Shown here in pieces: positions 55,064 through 63,898 of a stretch of DNA of 64,000 bases (positions are counted from its first letter, which is position 1; each line of letters begins with the position of its first letter). The notes under the pieces are model-generated. The model searched no databases. It saw nothing but the letters and a program-made list of their open reading frames with translations, and was not told the DNA's origin. This DNA comes from Chloroflexota bacterium (GTDB taxonomy: Bacteria > Chloroflexota > Ktedonobacteria > Ktedonobacterales > Ktedonobacteraceae), in NCBI GenBank assembly GCA_902812455.1, contig CADDZH010000011.1, forward strand, positions 1 to 64,000, given 5' to 3'. Both the position numbers and the translations under genes were made by a program.

Positions 55064-56260
55064 ATGAAGGAGAAAAGTGACGCGGAACTGGTAGCTCTAG
55101 CGCGCGAGGGTAATAAAGAGGCGTTTGGCTATCTGGTTGAGCGCTACCAGGCGATGGTTGAGCGTATCGCGCAGGGTATGGTAGGCAGTGTCTTTATTGC
55201 CCAGGAACTGGCGCAAGAAGCCATACTGCAAGGGTATCTCTCGCTCGATCACCTGCGAGACGATGCTCGTTTCGCGAGCTGGCTCTACGGTATCGCGCTG
55301 AACGTGTGCAGGAGCTATTTGCGCGCTCAGAAGGCAGATCTTTTCTCCCTGGAAGCCCTCATAGGCGGTATGAGCGTTGATGCAGCATCTTTTTATGATG
55401 CGCTGCTCGATCCCTCGATCATTGTAGAGGAACGAGAGCTGTACCGCGCCATCTTGCAGGCGGTACAGGCCTTGCCTCCTGGCGAGCGGCAAGCAACGCT
55501 ACTGTTCTACTACGCGCAATTGCGCATCAATGAGATTGCAGCCATGCTGGGCATCTCGGTGGTGGCCGTCAAAGGGCGCTTGCACAAAGCGCGCAAGCAA
55601 CTCAGGGAGCAGTTGCTGGCATCTTATCAATGGACAGGTGAAGAACAGATTTCTCAAAGGAGCAGAACAATGGTCAAAGTTTCTGTGATCGATGTTGTTA
55701 CGGTGATGAAAAAAGAGGATATGCGACCCATGCACTCGGTGCTGGTGTTGCTGGACGAGGCCAGTCGCCGGGCAATGGGCATCTGGATTGGAGAGCCTGA
55801 GGCGTTCGCGATAGATCGAGGATTGCGCAAGGCCGTCCTGCCCAGGCCGATAACGGTGAATTTCATAGCAAGTATCTTGCAGGCGGTGGGAGCCACGCTC
55901 GAAGAGGTGCGCATAGAGATGCTCAAGGACGATATCTTCTACGCTGTTGCCAGGATACGCAGCGGCGAGATAATGCACGAAATCGATGCTCGCCCCAGCG
56001 ATGCAATTGCCCTGGCAGTAGTGACCGGGGCACCTGTGTTTGTTGCTGATGATATTTTAGAGAATTGCGCTATCGTTTTGCCCGAGGGGAAGACACTGCG
56101 CCGGATAAGCGAGGAGGCTCCGGTAGGGCAGGTAGTGAGTTTGCCACCAGGCCAGCAGCCAGTGGGAACCAGGCTCGTTTCGGAGGAGGCATGGGAGGAA
56201 TGGCCAAAAGGTGAATACAAGAAGAATTTCCAGAAAGTACTCGATATACTTATGAAATAG
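55064..56260 (+). CDS. ECF-type sigma factor fused to a bifunctional-nuclease (DUF151) domain
   Basis: The single 398-residue frame has two parts. Residues 1-190 are an ECF sigma factor: sigma-2 region with EAFGYLVERYQAMVERIAQG and ASWLYGIALNVCRSYLR, sigma-4 region with LPPGERQATLLFYYAQLRIN and ISVVAVKGRLHKARKQLREQ. Residues about 203-345 are a BFN/DUF151 domain: MVKVSVIDVVTVMKKEDMRP, MGIWIGEPEAFAIDRGL, DARPSDAIALAVVTGAPVFV. An internal ATG at 55670 (residue 203) has AAAGGAG 7 bp upstream, so BFN may also be made alone. TTG 55034 is an alternative upstream start. Such a fusion would couple promoter choice to nucleic-acid hydrolysis, or reflect a lost stop codon. Confidence 0.9.
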   Translation: MKEKSDAELVALAREGNKEAFGYLVERYQAMVERIAQGMVGSVFIAQELAQEAILQGYLSLDHLRDDARFASWLYGIALNVCRSYLRAQKADLFSLEALIGGMSVDAASFYDALLDPSIIVEERELYRAILQAVQALPPGERQATLLFYYAQLRINEIAAMLGISVVAVKGRLHKARKQLREQLLASYQWTGEEQISQRSRTMVKVSVIDVVTVMKKEDMRPMHSVLVLLDEASRRAMGIWIGEPEAFAIDRGLRKAVLPRPITVNFIASILQAVGATLEEVRIEMLKDDIFYAVARIRSGEIMHEIDARPSDAIALAVVTGAPVFVADDILENCAIVLPEGKTLRRISEEAPVGQVVSLPPGQQPVGTRLVSEEAWEEWPKGEYKKNFQKVLDILMK

Positions 56261-56320
56261 TTCTGTACTGGATGATGTTTGCCGATGATGAAGATTAACG
56301 ACCAGAATCGGCATTGTTTG

Positions 56321-56415
56321 TCATGCCGAGCGCGTGAGCCGAAGCCCTGAACGCAGTGAAGGGGAAGCATCCGCTGCCCGCCGAAGAGAGATCCTTCGCT
56401 TCGCTCAGGATGACA
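56321..56415. repeat. Dispersed palindromic repeat, type A
   Basis: tcatgccgagcgcgtgagcc and cttcgcttcgctcaggatga in inverted arrangement, between the sigma-BFN and GH76 genes. Confidence 0.78.
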
Positions 56416-56504
56416 ATTTCTGGCTCTGTGGTATAGTATTGTTATTCGACGCTAACCGATGATGTAAGAGCGCGTTCAAATTCCAGAATCGCGGGAATAA
56501 CGAT

Positions 56505-57542
56505 ATGAATGATTACAGAGCCTTTGCCACCGCCTGCATTGAGGTGTTGCAGGGCTGGTACAACTGGGACACGGGCTTGTGGAATACCACAGGCTGGTGG
56601 AACTCCGCCAATGCGCTGGAAGCAGTCATAGATTATGCATCCCTCAACCAGACCGATCAGTACAATGCCGTTATTGCAAATACATTTGATAAGAACAGGG
56701 GCAGTAATTTCCAGCGGGTCTACAACGATGATGAGGGCTGGTGGGGGCTTACATGGCTAAAGGCCTATGATCTTACCGGCGAGAAACTCTATCTGGCAAT
56801 GGCGATATCCCTCTTCAATGATATGCAGAAGTCATGGGATGAGAGAACCTGCGGTGGTGGAGTGTGGTGGAAGAAAACCAGGGAATACAAGAATGCGATC
56901 ACCAATGAGCTGTTTCTGGCGCTGGCTGCGCGTCTCTATCTACGCCTGGGGCAGCAGGCTTACCTGGACTGGGTCAATAAAGAGGCGCAATGGCTCCTGG
57001 GTAGCGGCATGATCAACAGCCGCTATTTAGTCAACGATGGCCTGAACAATGCTTGCCAGAATAACAACGGCACCACCTGGACGTACAACCAGGGCGCGAT
57101 TTTGGGAGCGCTGGTAGATACAGCCAGGTGCGCAGGAAATGGTAGCCTTGCTGGCAGGCCTGCCCAGAGCTATCTTGAGCTGGCGCAGAACATTGCCAAC
57201 GCGGCTATCTCAACGCTTGTTGACAACAATGGCATTCTCACCGAACCCTGTGAAGTACGCGGCAACTGTAATCAGGACCAGACGCAATTCAAGGGCATCT
57301 TTATGCGCAATCTCGCCTATCTCTACCAGGCCCTTGCAGGCGGTGCCCTGCCATCTGCCTCCTACGAGGATTACCGGCAGTTTATTATCGCCAATGCCGA
57401 TTCTATCTGGGCAAAGGATCGCACCGGTGATAACGAGTTCGGACTGCACTGGGCCGGGCCTGTCGATGCTACCGATGCGTCAAGGCAAAGCTCGGCGCTG
57501 GATGCCTTTAATGCTGCTACACCATTTAGTGTTGCAGGGTAA
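56505..57542 (+). CDS. Glycoside hydrolase family 76 protein (alpha-1,6-mannanase type)
   Basis: The 345-residue (alpha/alpha)6-barrel protein has the GH76 catalytic pair Asp75-Asp76 in RVYNDDEGWWGLTWLKAYDL. GGGVWWKKTREYKNAITNEL, TWTYNQGAILGALVD and FKGIFMRNLAYLY are also typical. GH76 enzymes cut alpha-1,6-mannan of yeast or actinobacterial cell walls. No signal peptide is visible at this start, and no in-frame upstream extension adds one, so secretion is unclear. It ends 5 bp from the convergent neighbour. Confidence 0.92.
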   Translation: MNDYRAFATACIEVLQGWYNWDTGLWNTTGWWNSANALEAVIDYASLNQTDQYNAVIANTFDKNRGSNFQRVYNDDEGWWGLTWLKAYDLTGEKLYLAMAISLFNDMQKSWDERTCGGGVWWKKTREYKNAITNELFLALAARLYLRLGQQAYLDWVNKEAQWLLGSGMINSRYLVNDGLNNACQNNNGTTWTYNQGAILGALVDTARCAGNGSLAGRPAQSYLELAQNIANAAISTLVDNNGILTEPCEVRGNCNQDQTQFKGIFMRNLAYLYQALAGGALPSASYEDYRQFIIANADSIWAKDRTGDNEFGLHWAGPVDATDASRQSSALDAFNAATPFSVAG

Positions 57543-57547
57543 TTCTT

Positions 57548-58330
57548 TTAATGAACCAGTAGCACAGAATCTTCGCTCACTGTAATCTGTTCTATTACTG
57601 GCTCTGCCTGGGGAGCCAAATGGTGGTCTACCGGCCGCATTCTTTGCGCTGGCCGGTAAAGCTCCACCTGGATACCATCCAGGAAGCGCCCATTGATGAA
57701 GGCCTCTACTGTATGGATGCTCTCAATGGCGGCAGCGGTTCGCGCTCGCAGGAGCAGCAGGGCATCAACTTCTTCTCCGGCGTCGAGCCAGACTGCTTCG
57801 CCAGGGCGCACTACGCCTCCCTTGACGATCAGGCGTGCCGCAACCCCTTCAGCCTGATTGCCTCCGATCTCAAGCGCAACCGGCATACGCTCTCGTTCGG
57901 GGTTGCCCAGCCGGAATGGCATTTGCCACATGCTTCTCTCAGCCTCAGACTCAATGACATGCAGGTTGCAGCCGGCCATCAGTGGTTGGGGCAGCGTCTC
58001 GAGATAGATGTTTGCCCGCAAACAGCGATGTCCGCCCTTCTGCGGCGTCCATTGCATGGTCACTTCCTCAACATGATTGGGATCGGCTGGCAGGGAGAAT
58101 GGGCCAACCACGGGAAGCTCCTCCCAGGCAACGCCCATGCCGAATTGCGCCACCTTTGTTTCGATACGGGTCACAGTAACTGGTGAGGATTCAGAATTCC
58201 TCAAATAGAGGGTGATCGTTGTAGGAACGCCGACCTGCGGCGGATTAGGAGTAACACTGATACCACGACACGCATACCGGTGCATACGTGCGCGATCGTT
58301 GATCAAATGGTTGAGTTGAATAGCCTCCAT
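57548..58330 (-). CDS. Unrecognised beta-sandwich protein (CARDB-like region)
   Basis: The 260-residue protein has no signal peptide. Its first half resembles a CARDB/Ig-like domain: ISVTPNPPQVGVPTTITLYL, SSPVTVTRIETKVAQFG, TMQWTPQKGGHRCLRANIYL. A second, less clear beta domain follows. ATG 58330 is preceded by AGGAGG; the open frame goes on to 58480 without a site. It converges with the GH76 gene and diverges from the methyltransferase. Function unknown. Confidence 0.65.
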   Translation of the reverse strand: MEAIQLNHLINDRARMHRYACRGISVTPNPPQVGVPTTITLYLRNSESSPVTVTRIETKVAQFGMGVAWEELPVVGPFSLPADPNHVEEVTMQWTPQKGGHRCLRANIYLETLPQPLMAGCNLHVIESEAERSMWQMPFRLGNPERERMPVALEIGGNQAEGVAARLIVKGGVVRPGEAVWLDAGEEVDALLLLRARTAAAIESIHTVEAFINGRFLDGIQVELYRPAQRMRPVDHHLAPQAEPVIEQITVSEDSVLLVH

Positions 58331-58447
58331 TTCGGTTTCCTCCTGCTTATGCTGGTAAGTAATGACTACAATATAATGGACACAGGCAAATTTCCCTCTA
58401 CAAGCATACACAAGAAAGGCTCTAGAAGCAAGGGAAAAAATGATAGT

Positions 58448-58987
58448 ATGAACCATAATGACCATGTGTACCTCTTGCAAAAAGGCATACTCGCGCCGGG
58501 CGGCGTATGGGCTGATTTTGGCTCAGGCACCGGAGCGTTCACGCTGGCCCTTGCCGATTTGATCGGGCCAACGGGAATTATCTATTCTATAGACAAAGAT
58601 CGTGGCTCGCTGCGGGAGCAAGAGAGGGCGATGAAAGCGCGCTTTCCGGGCGTCACCGTACACTATATCGTCGCCGATTTCACCAACCGGCTCGATCTCC
58701 CACCGCTCGATGGCATTGTCATGGCTAACGCTCTCCATTTCCTGCGCAAGAAAGATACCATGCTGCAATTGATACGCGGCTACCTGAGGCCCGGCGGGCG
58801 GCTGATCATCGTGGAGTACAACACCGATCGCGGCAATATGTGGGTGCCCTATCCATTTTCATACAGCACGTGGGAGGACATGGCCCGGCAGAATGGCTTC
58901 TCCGGCACGCAACTACTGGCAACGGTGCCGAGTCGCTTTCTGGGAGGGATGTACTCGGCGGTGAGCAAGGTGGACGGGCGGCCATAA
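58448..58987 (+). CDS. Class I SAM-dependent methyltransferase
   Basis: This small Rossmann methyltransferase of about 179 residues has motif I VWADFGSGTGAFTLALADLI, the acidic motif IIYSIDKDRGSL, motif IV GIVMANALHFLRKKD, and LRPGGRLIIVEY. Its length and style resemble UbiE/arsenite-type proteins. The ATG at 58448 is chosen because a full domain starts there (AAGGGA upstream); ATG 58376 and an open frame from 58280 also exist. The substrate cannot be read from context. Confidence 0.87.
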   Translation: MNHNDHVYLLQKGILAPGGVWADFGSGTGAFTLALADLIGPTGIIYSIDKDRGSLREQERAMKARFPGVTVHYIVADFTNRLDLPPLDGIVMANALHFLRKKDTMLQLIRGYLRPGGRLIIVEYNTDRGNMWVPYPFSYSTWEDMARQNGFSGTQLLATVPSRFLGGMYSAVSKVDGRP

Positions 58988-59033
58988 AGGATGCTGCTGG
59001 CGAATGCGATGGGGAGGCGAATCGGCGCCCGAA

Positions 59034-59090
59034 GCACCCAGGGCGGGGACAAGACAAGACAAGGGGACAAGCACCCAGGGCGGGGACAAG
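59034..59090. repeat. Short direct repeat
   Basis: gcacccagggcggggacaag occurs at 59034-59053 and 59071-59090, separated by acaagacaaggggacaa, then ccgccgcccctac. Non-coding. The rest of 58988-59663 holds only the 188-bp element below. Confidence 0.75.
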
Positions 59091-59317
59091 CCGCCGCCCC
59101 TACTATGGTACGGCTGCGCAGGGTGAGGCGTGTATAGCCCTGCCAGGGCATTCCATTCCCGATGTCATTCGCCAACAAAGTCCTTTATGGTCGCCCGCCT
59201 GGCATAGGTGGATTGCCGTCCTGGTTGTTACAAATCATAATCGGCACTTTAGTGATATCAAGTAGGGGAAGTGTGATAGGTTGCTATTGATAGTATAGAG
59301 GATGGGTCTAAATGTGA

Positions 59318-59505
59318 GAGGCCGTACGAAAAGCCTTCTGAAGCTGACTGGCATGGATGAGTTACTGTGACCTGACAAGCCCTTCCAGAAAGAAATGATT
59401 GCTGCGTTCGTCCATATGAGCCTTGGCATCCAGTGCAGATGGCTCCAGAAGTCGATGAAATCTCAACAAAGTGAAACGCCTTCTCTGGCCTTTTCGTACA
59501 GCCTC
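59318..59505. mobile_element. 188-bp MITE-like element flanked by TGA
   Basis: Left end gaggccgtacgaaaagcc (59318-59335) matches the reverse complement of the right end ggccttttcgtacagcctc (59487-59505) at nearly all positions. A TGA triplet flanks both sides and could be a 3-bp target duplication. The interior has only a broken short ORF. It is probably a deletion derivative of an insertion sequence. It lies next to the TIR/Mrr island. Confidence 0.6.
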
Positions 59506-59663
59506 TGAGGAGAGGGTGCTTTCTCTAAGAGCTGTGTTGCCCTGGTTAGAATAGGAAGCGCTTGAGTTTCGGTACGTTTTTGATCATATGAACGAGGGCT
59601 TATCCGAATTAAATTAGCTTGGTTGCCTATCAAACTTTCACACTTCTACTCAATAAGTGTCGA

Positions 59664-60545
59664 TCACTCTTTTTCATTATCATTGATTTTGGGGACTACA
59701 TTGTTCCATGCATCTTCGATCATTTGAAGTGTTACATATTGGAACCTCGAAAAATCTTGCTCTTTCAGATTACTCATACTAGCAAGCATTAAAGCGTCGA
59801 AGATTTCTTTCTTTTGTCCCAAGTTTAATATACGGCCCGTAGTAAGCTTCAAATAAGCATTGACTATTTTTTCCCATACTGCCACTTCTCTATCTGGATG
59901 CATATCCCTGCGAAAATCATTAATTGTTTCGCTTAGCGGATAAGGAAAAACTTCATTAATGATATTATGTATGATCTCAATTCTTACTAACAGATCATCA
60001 GGAAGGGTAGCATGCCGAATAGGAACGTCCGTAATGATCTTGTTGGCTGGAATTTTTTTGATTGGGCTCCTTTCTATCATTTCCCGATATGCAACTACTC
60101 TCATAAAATTTTCAAAAATATCGGGACGTACAACCTCAATTATTGCTATGGCAATTTCTACCATCTTGAGTTGCGATGTATCTGCTGCTATTACGTCTGC
60201 TAAGGGAGGGCTATAAGACATAACTTCTTTGCGACTAATATCATGCCATATTGGAATAATTCTCTTTCTTTTCCCTGCCATCGCCTTTGTAACTAAGCCT
60301 CGTAGCTCATATTCAGGCCACCTTTTTTTAACAAATGCCTTGCTAATTACTACAACTCCATATTTAGAATTAGCTAAGCCTTTATCAATAGAGCGCGATA
60401 GACTGTCTCCTAATTTTAGAGTAAATTCGTCATACCATACCCTAACTCCAAGGTCATTTAATAATTGCGCTAAAGGTTTCACGAACTTCTCTTTGTCTTC
60501 TGACGCATGGGAAATAAAAACGTCCCATTTGGTTCTACGGGCCAT
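59664..60545 (-). CDS. TIR-domain protein with helical C-terminal region
   Basis: The 293-residue protein starts with a TIR domain (about 6-135: WDVFISHASEDKEKFVKPLA, VWYDEFTLKLGDSLSRSIDK, the NADase-type Glu80 in RWPEYELRGL, KRIIPIWHDIS). A helical region of no recognised family follows. The short SxSEDK start and WYDEF motif fit bacterial defence TIRs that consume NAD+. ATG 60545 follows AAGGAGAG. The gene is AT-richer than most neighbours. It is last of a minus-strand trio with the Mrr-like nuclease gene 62 bp upstream, suggesting a transferred defence module. Confidence 0.85.
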   Translation of the reverse strand: MARRTKWDVFISHASEDKEKFVKPLAQLLNDLGVRVWYDEFTLKLGDSLSRSIDKGLANSKYGVVVISKAFVKKRWPEYELRGLVTKAMAGKRKRIIPIWHDISRKEVMSYSPPLADVIAADTSQLKMVEIAIAIIEVVRPDIFENFMRVVAYREMIERSPIKKIPANKIITDVPIRHATLPDDLLVRIEIIHNIINEVFPYPLSETINDFRRDMHPDREVAVWEKIVNAYLKLTTGRILNLGQKKEIFDALMLASMSNLKEQDFSRFQYVTLQMIEDAWNNVVPKINDNEKE

Positions 60546-60607
60546 AATCTAATCTCTCCTTGTGAAATAGGACTCATATATTCATGTCCAGTTCGACTTG
60601 TAGAACT

Positions 60608-61870
60608 TCACTTTATTGCTGTATCCTCAATGCCTGTTTGATAGCGAGTGAGGTAATAGCTGATCTGCTCGTCCGCGCTTTTGAGAACGTCTAATACTTC
60701 GTAGTAATGTAGCTCTTGCCATAACTGGGGAGCAATCTGCAGGATTCCCTCTTCAGGGAAATACTGCATGAAATGTTTGATGAGGAAACGATCAAGAGGA
60801 TAAGTAACGATAAGCCTTTTAAGAGCATTATCATTGGGCTTCATTGGATCTACGAGGGGAGAAGAAACTCGCTCTAATGGCTGGCCAGCGTCCATTTGTT
60901 GTATATAGTAATCCCTAAATTCTTTGACCAAATCATCTATCTTCACTTTGCCTTCGCGATCAACAAGCTTGAAAAAGGCTTTGATCATCACTGGCTTATA
61001 TGATTTTGTCAGATTACGGCTCCTGGCAAAGTCAAGAAACTCTTGCTTCCATTCAGCACTCGATGCCGGAATGCTTTCCAGGCCAAGGCTTTCCCTGATC
61101 CGTCCAATGCGGTCGCGTCTAAAGTAATAAATTGTGCGTTCACCCAATGATTGAGAAACATCAGGCCGCAGCTTCTCATGCTCAATCCACCGGCGAATAG
61201 TTGTTGGATCAACGCGCAGAGCATAACTTAATGCGTTCAGGGAAACTAGGTCTTCTTCGGGCTTGAGGTCTATTGTTTGTTCTCCCGTTCCTCTATTAGA
61301 AGCTGCTGAGGAAGAGCTTACTTCATAATTCTGGCGTGCTTCGCTAACTCTATGAGCGAGAATCCCTTTTATAGCCTCGAATGCCATGAAATAATCTGGA
61401 TCAATATCAATCCTTTCAGAGTTTTTTGGGGAGGCTCGTAATCCCAGGTTATGCTCCACCATGACCGATACGATCTGATCGCCATCCAATGTGAGCACAC
61501 GAGGGATAGAAGTCGAGGCTTTTTCCAAAGCGCCACGAGCATAATTTGCGGTTGTCATGAACAGGCCCTGTGAGAAGCGTCCTGACAAGGCCCCTATGAA
61601 TTTCTCGATATCTGGACGCCGTACATTATTTCGATATCGCTTGACCTGTATTCCTGTTGGGATACGAAACCTGCCAGCTATCAGGTCTCCCTGAGCATCA
61701 ATACCACCATCACCGATGTAACGTGTGACAGCTATTGCCTCAAGTCCAACGTAGACTAGAAAGTCGCCAGCGAAGAACTCGAAGCTGCGTGCTGACATGG
61801 CAAGGAGCTGCTTTTTTAGTTCCCGTTTGATATCTGGATTGGTAGGCGGAGAGGAAGTATAAAGGGACAT
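60608..61870 (-). CDS. Mrr-like restriction endonuclease with helix-turn-helix domain
   Basis: The 420-residue protein begins with an Mrr-cat fold (about 20-140): SFEFFAGDFLVYVGLEAIAV, the active-site stretch YIGDGGIDAQG (Asp58) and GIQVKRY (Gln75, Lys77), giving D..QxK rather than ExK as in Mrr. Residues about 208-265 form a MerR/excisionase-like HTH (LNALSYALRVDPTTIRRWIE). A helical C-terminal domain follows. Mrr-type enzymes cut foreign, often methylated DNA. The HTH could give autoregulation or site recognition, an unusual combination. Confidence 0.85.
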   Translation of the reverse strand: MSLYTSSPPTNPDIKRELKKQLLAMSARSFEFFAGDFLVYVGLEAIAVTRYIGDGGIDAQGDLIAGRFRIPTGIQVKRYRNNVRRPDIEKFIGALSGRFSQGLFMTTANYARGALEKASTSIPRVLTLDGDQIVSVMVEHNLGLRASPKNSERIDIDPDYFMAFEAIKGILAHRVSEARQNYEVSSSSAASNRGTGEQTIDLKPEEDLVSLNALSYALRVDPTTIRRWIEHEKLRPDVSQSLGERTIYYFRRDRIGRIRESLGLESIPASSAEWKQEFLDFARSRNLTKSYKPVMIKAFFKLVDREGKVKIDDLVKEFRDYYIQQMDAGQPLERVSSPLVDPMKPNDNALKRLIVTYPLDRFLIKHFMQYFPEEGILQIAPQLWQELHYYEVLDVLKSADEQISYYLTRYQTGIEDTAIK

Positions 61871-61903
61871 ATCTTTCTTTTCTCTTTTATTACTTGGTGG
61901 TAG

Positions 61904-62308
61904 TTATTTGCCAGCCGGGCGATTTAACTTTGACTTATCCTTATGCTCTAGATAGAAGGCAGAAATATCTACTCCTTCCCTTTTAAATCGTCTCCATTCT
62001 GCCGTAACCTGCCTGGCCAGTTTTTTATTCACTGCCATATCAGGGTGCTGAAACACCACTGGCCCATGGGCGTTATAAACTACATTTGCTGCTGCGCCCA
62101 GCCCAAAGAGAAGTCTGCTTATCAGGTTGATCTCTATATGAAATCTGTTCTGTTCTCGTGGATCTTCTAACCCAACAGGCTGAATGGTAAGCCCTTCACA
62201 GAGGCAACCGGAATATTTAGTACTGTAATGGTATGCACGATGTAGAGGCCGTGTTTTCTTTTGCTTGTGTGCATTGTTACTAGTACTGTCGTTAGGTGCC
62301 ATACTCAT
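61904..62308 (-). CDS. Unrecognised 134-residue basic protein
   Basis: The small protein is Lys/Arg/His-rich at both ends. A central segment IEINLISRLLFGLGAAANVV may be amphipathic or weakly hydrophobic, and CLCEG holds a cysteine pair. No family is recognised. It is 33 bp upstream of the Mrr-like gene on the same strand, so probably first in the three-gene unit. Confidence 0.55.
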   Translation of the reverse strand: MSMAPNDSTSNNAHKQKKTRPLHRAYHYSTKYSGCLCEGLTIQPVGLEDPREQNRFHIEINLISRLLFGLGAAANVVYNAHGPVVFQHPDMAVNKKLARQVTAEWRRFKREGVDISAFYLEHKDKSKLNRPAGK

Positions 62309-62546
62309 AAATAGGCTCGTATCTTATCACCACACATATTTGGATCGGCTGTACTTCCTGAGAATTTGTACACTCATGATATCTGTGTTGATGAGTAGTG
62401 TCAAGGCATTGGGGTACTAAAAATAAGGGAAATTGGGCAGAGAGGGCGGCGCAAGTGCCCCGATCGCCTTTCACAACCGCTCCCGCCCCTACAGGCGACG
62501 ATCCAGTTCCTCATTCCCTCTTTATGATCGGAAAAAGTTCAACAGG

Positions 62547-63788
62547 CTACGAAGGCAGGCGATAGATGCGGATGGTGCCGCCGCCGGTTTTGAGTTTGAG
62601 CGGGGGGCGCGGCGCGCTGCCTGCTTCGTTGGTGCCGAATTCGTTGTGGATAGAGCCGCCACCGGTCTTTGCATCCAGGCTAAATGCGGTGCCAGCAGGT
62701 AAGCCGATGGTAATCGAGCCGCCGCCGGTCTGGAAGGTGTAGCTGCCGAAGGCGTCGAGCGAGCCATCAAATGTTATCGAGCCGCCGCTCGTTCTTACAG
62801 ACGAATCTCCGCTTAAGGCGGCATGGCTGATTTCGATGCGGCCGCCGCCGGTCTTTGCAGTAAGCTGGCCGTGCAGGTTTCCCAGGATAATGCTCGACCC
62901 GCCGGTACTCAGATCAAGCTGACCCTGGAGGTTGTTGGCTTCGATGCGCCCACCGCCTGTTTTCATGGCGATCCTGCCCTGGAGGTTGCCGGCCTCGATG
63001 CGGCCGCCGCCAGTCTGCATCATGATCTGGCCTTGCAGATCGTGCGCCTGCACACTACCACCGCCGGTACGCACGCGAATCGCGCCGCTAGTGCCCTCAA
63101 CCGCGACTCGTCCCCCTCCATTCTGGAGTTGGATATCGCAACTGGATGGCACGGTGATCTCAAAATCGACCGTGCGCAGGCCAAACTGGAGGATGCTCCA
63201 GTCCATGTGGCTTGAGATATCAAGCGTGTCACCGTACTGGTTGTAGTAGATCTACATGCGCTCGGCATCGATGCCAAAGCCGCTGGCGCGTTTGATCGCG
63301 GTCACGCTCACTATGCCCTCTTCTCCCCGGCGAATAGCGACGGTTCCGGCTCCATTGTTGATCACCAATCGCGCGTGTTCCATGATCTGGAAGGTGCGCG
63401 TGGGCATGGGGATAGTTACGACCCGCCAGTTGGTAGCCAGTGCCGCCAGCCCGGCTATGATCAGCACAATCACCACCACCCAGGTGAGCCAGCTTAGAAT
63501 CACGCCGAAGAAGCTTCCAGCGATAAAAGCCGCGCATAGCAGCATGATCACTGCCAGAAGGCCGCCCATACTTTTCTGGTTTTTTGGTTCTGGTCGCAGC
63601 TTCTCGCCCTCGGCTGACCAGAAATCGCGTTCGTTCAGACCGGTATAGCCTTCTTCATAGGTGCGGGGTATATATTCTGGCGATGGTGGTTGTTCGCGTG
63701 GGTCGACATTGATCTGGCGCTCATAGGACGGCGCAGGCGGCGCCTGCGGTGTGTAGGAGGTATGGTCAAATTCTTGCTGGTTTTGCAT
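62547..63788 (-). pseudogene. Membrane-anchored DUF4097 beta-helix protein interrupted by an in-frame TAG
   Basis: From ATG 63788 (GAGGAAG upstream) the frame encodes a Pro-rich cytoplasmic tail and two membrane helices (GLLAVIMLLCAAFIAGSFFG, WVVVIVLIIAGLAALAT). The start of a DUF4097 domain follows, up to GFGIDAERM. A TAG at 63252-63254 stops it. The same frame then continues for 235 codons as a regular right-handed beta-helix with repeats like LQGQIMMQTGGGRIEAGN. No other frame change is seen. It is either a one-base nonsense pseudogene or an amber-readthrough product; the second part alone could start at ATG 63206. DUF4097 proteins have adhesin-like or putative surface roles. Confidence 0.75.
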
Positions 63789-63898
63789 GTTCACTTCCTC
63801 GGTGTGTGATAATAATGCCATCGATGGGAAAATGCCACCATATATACGGAGAAAGTATAGCAGAAGTTGTTCTGGGCATTTTTAGGGGCGAGGGGAAT

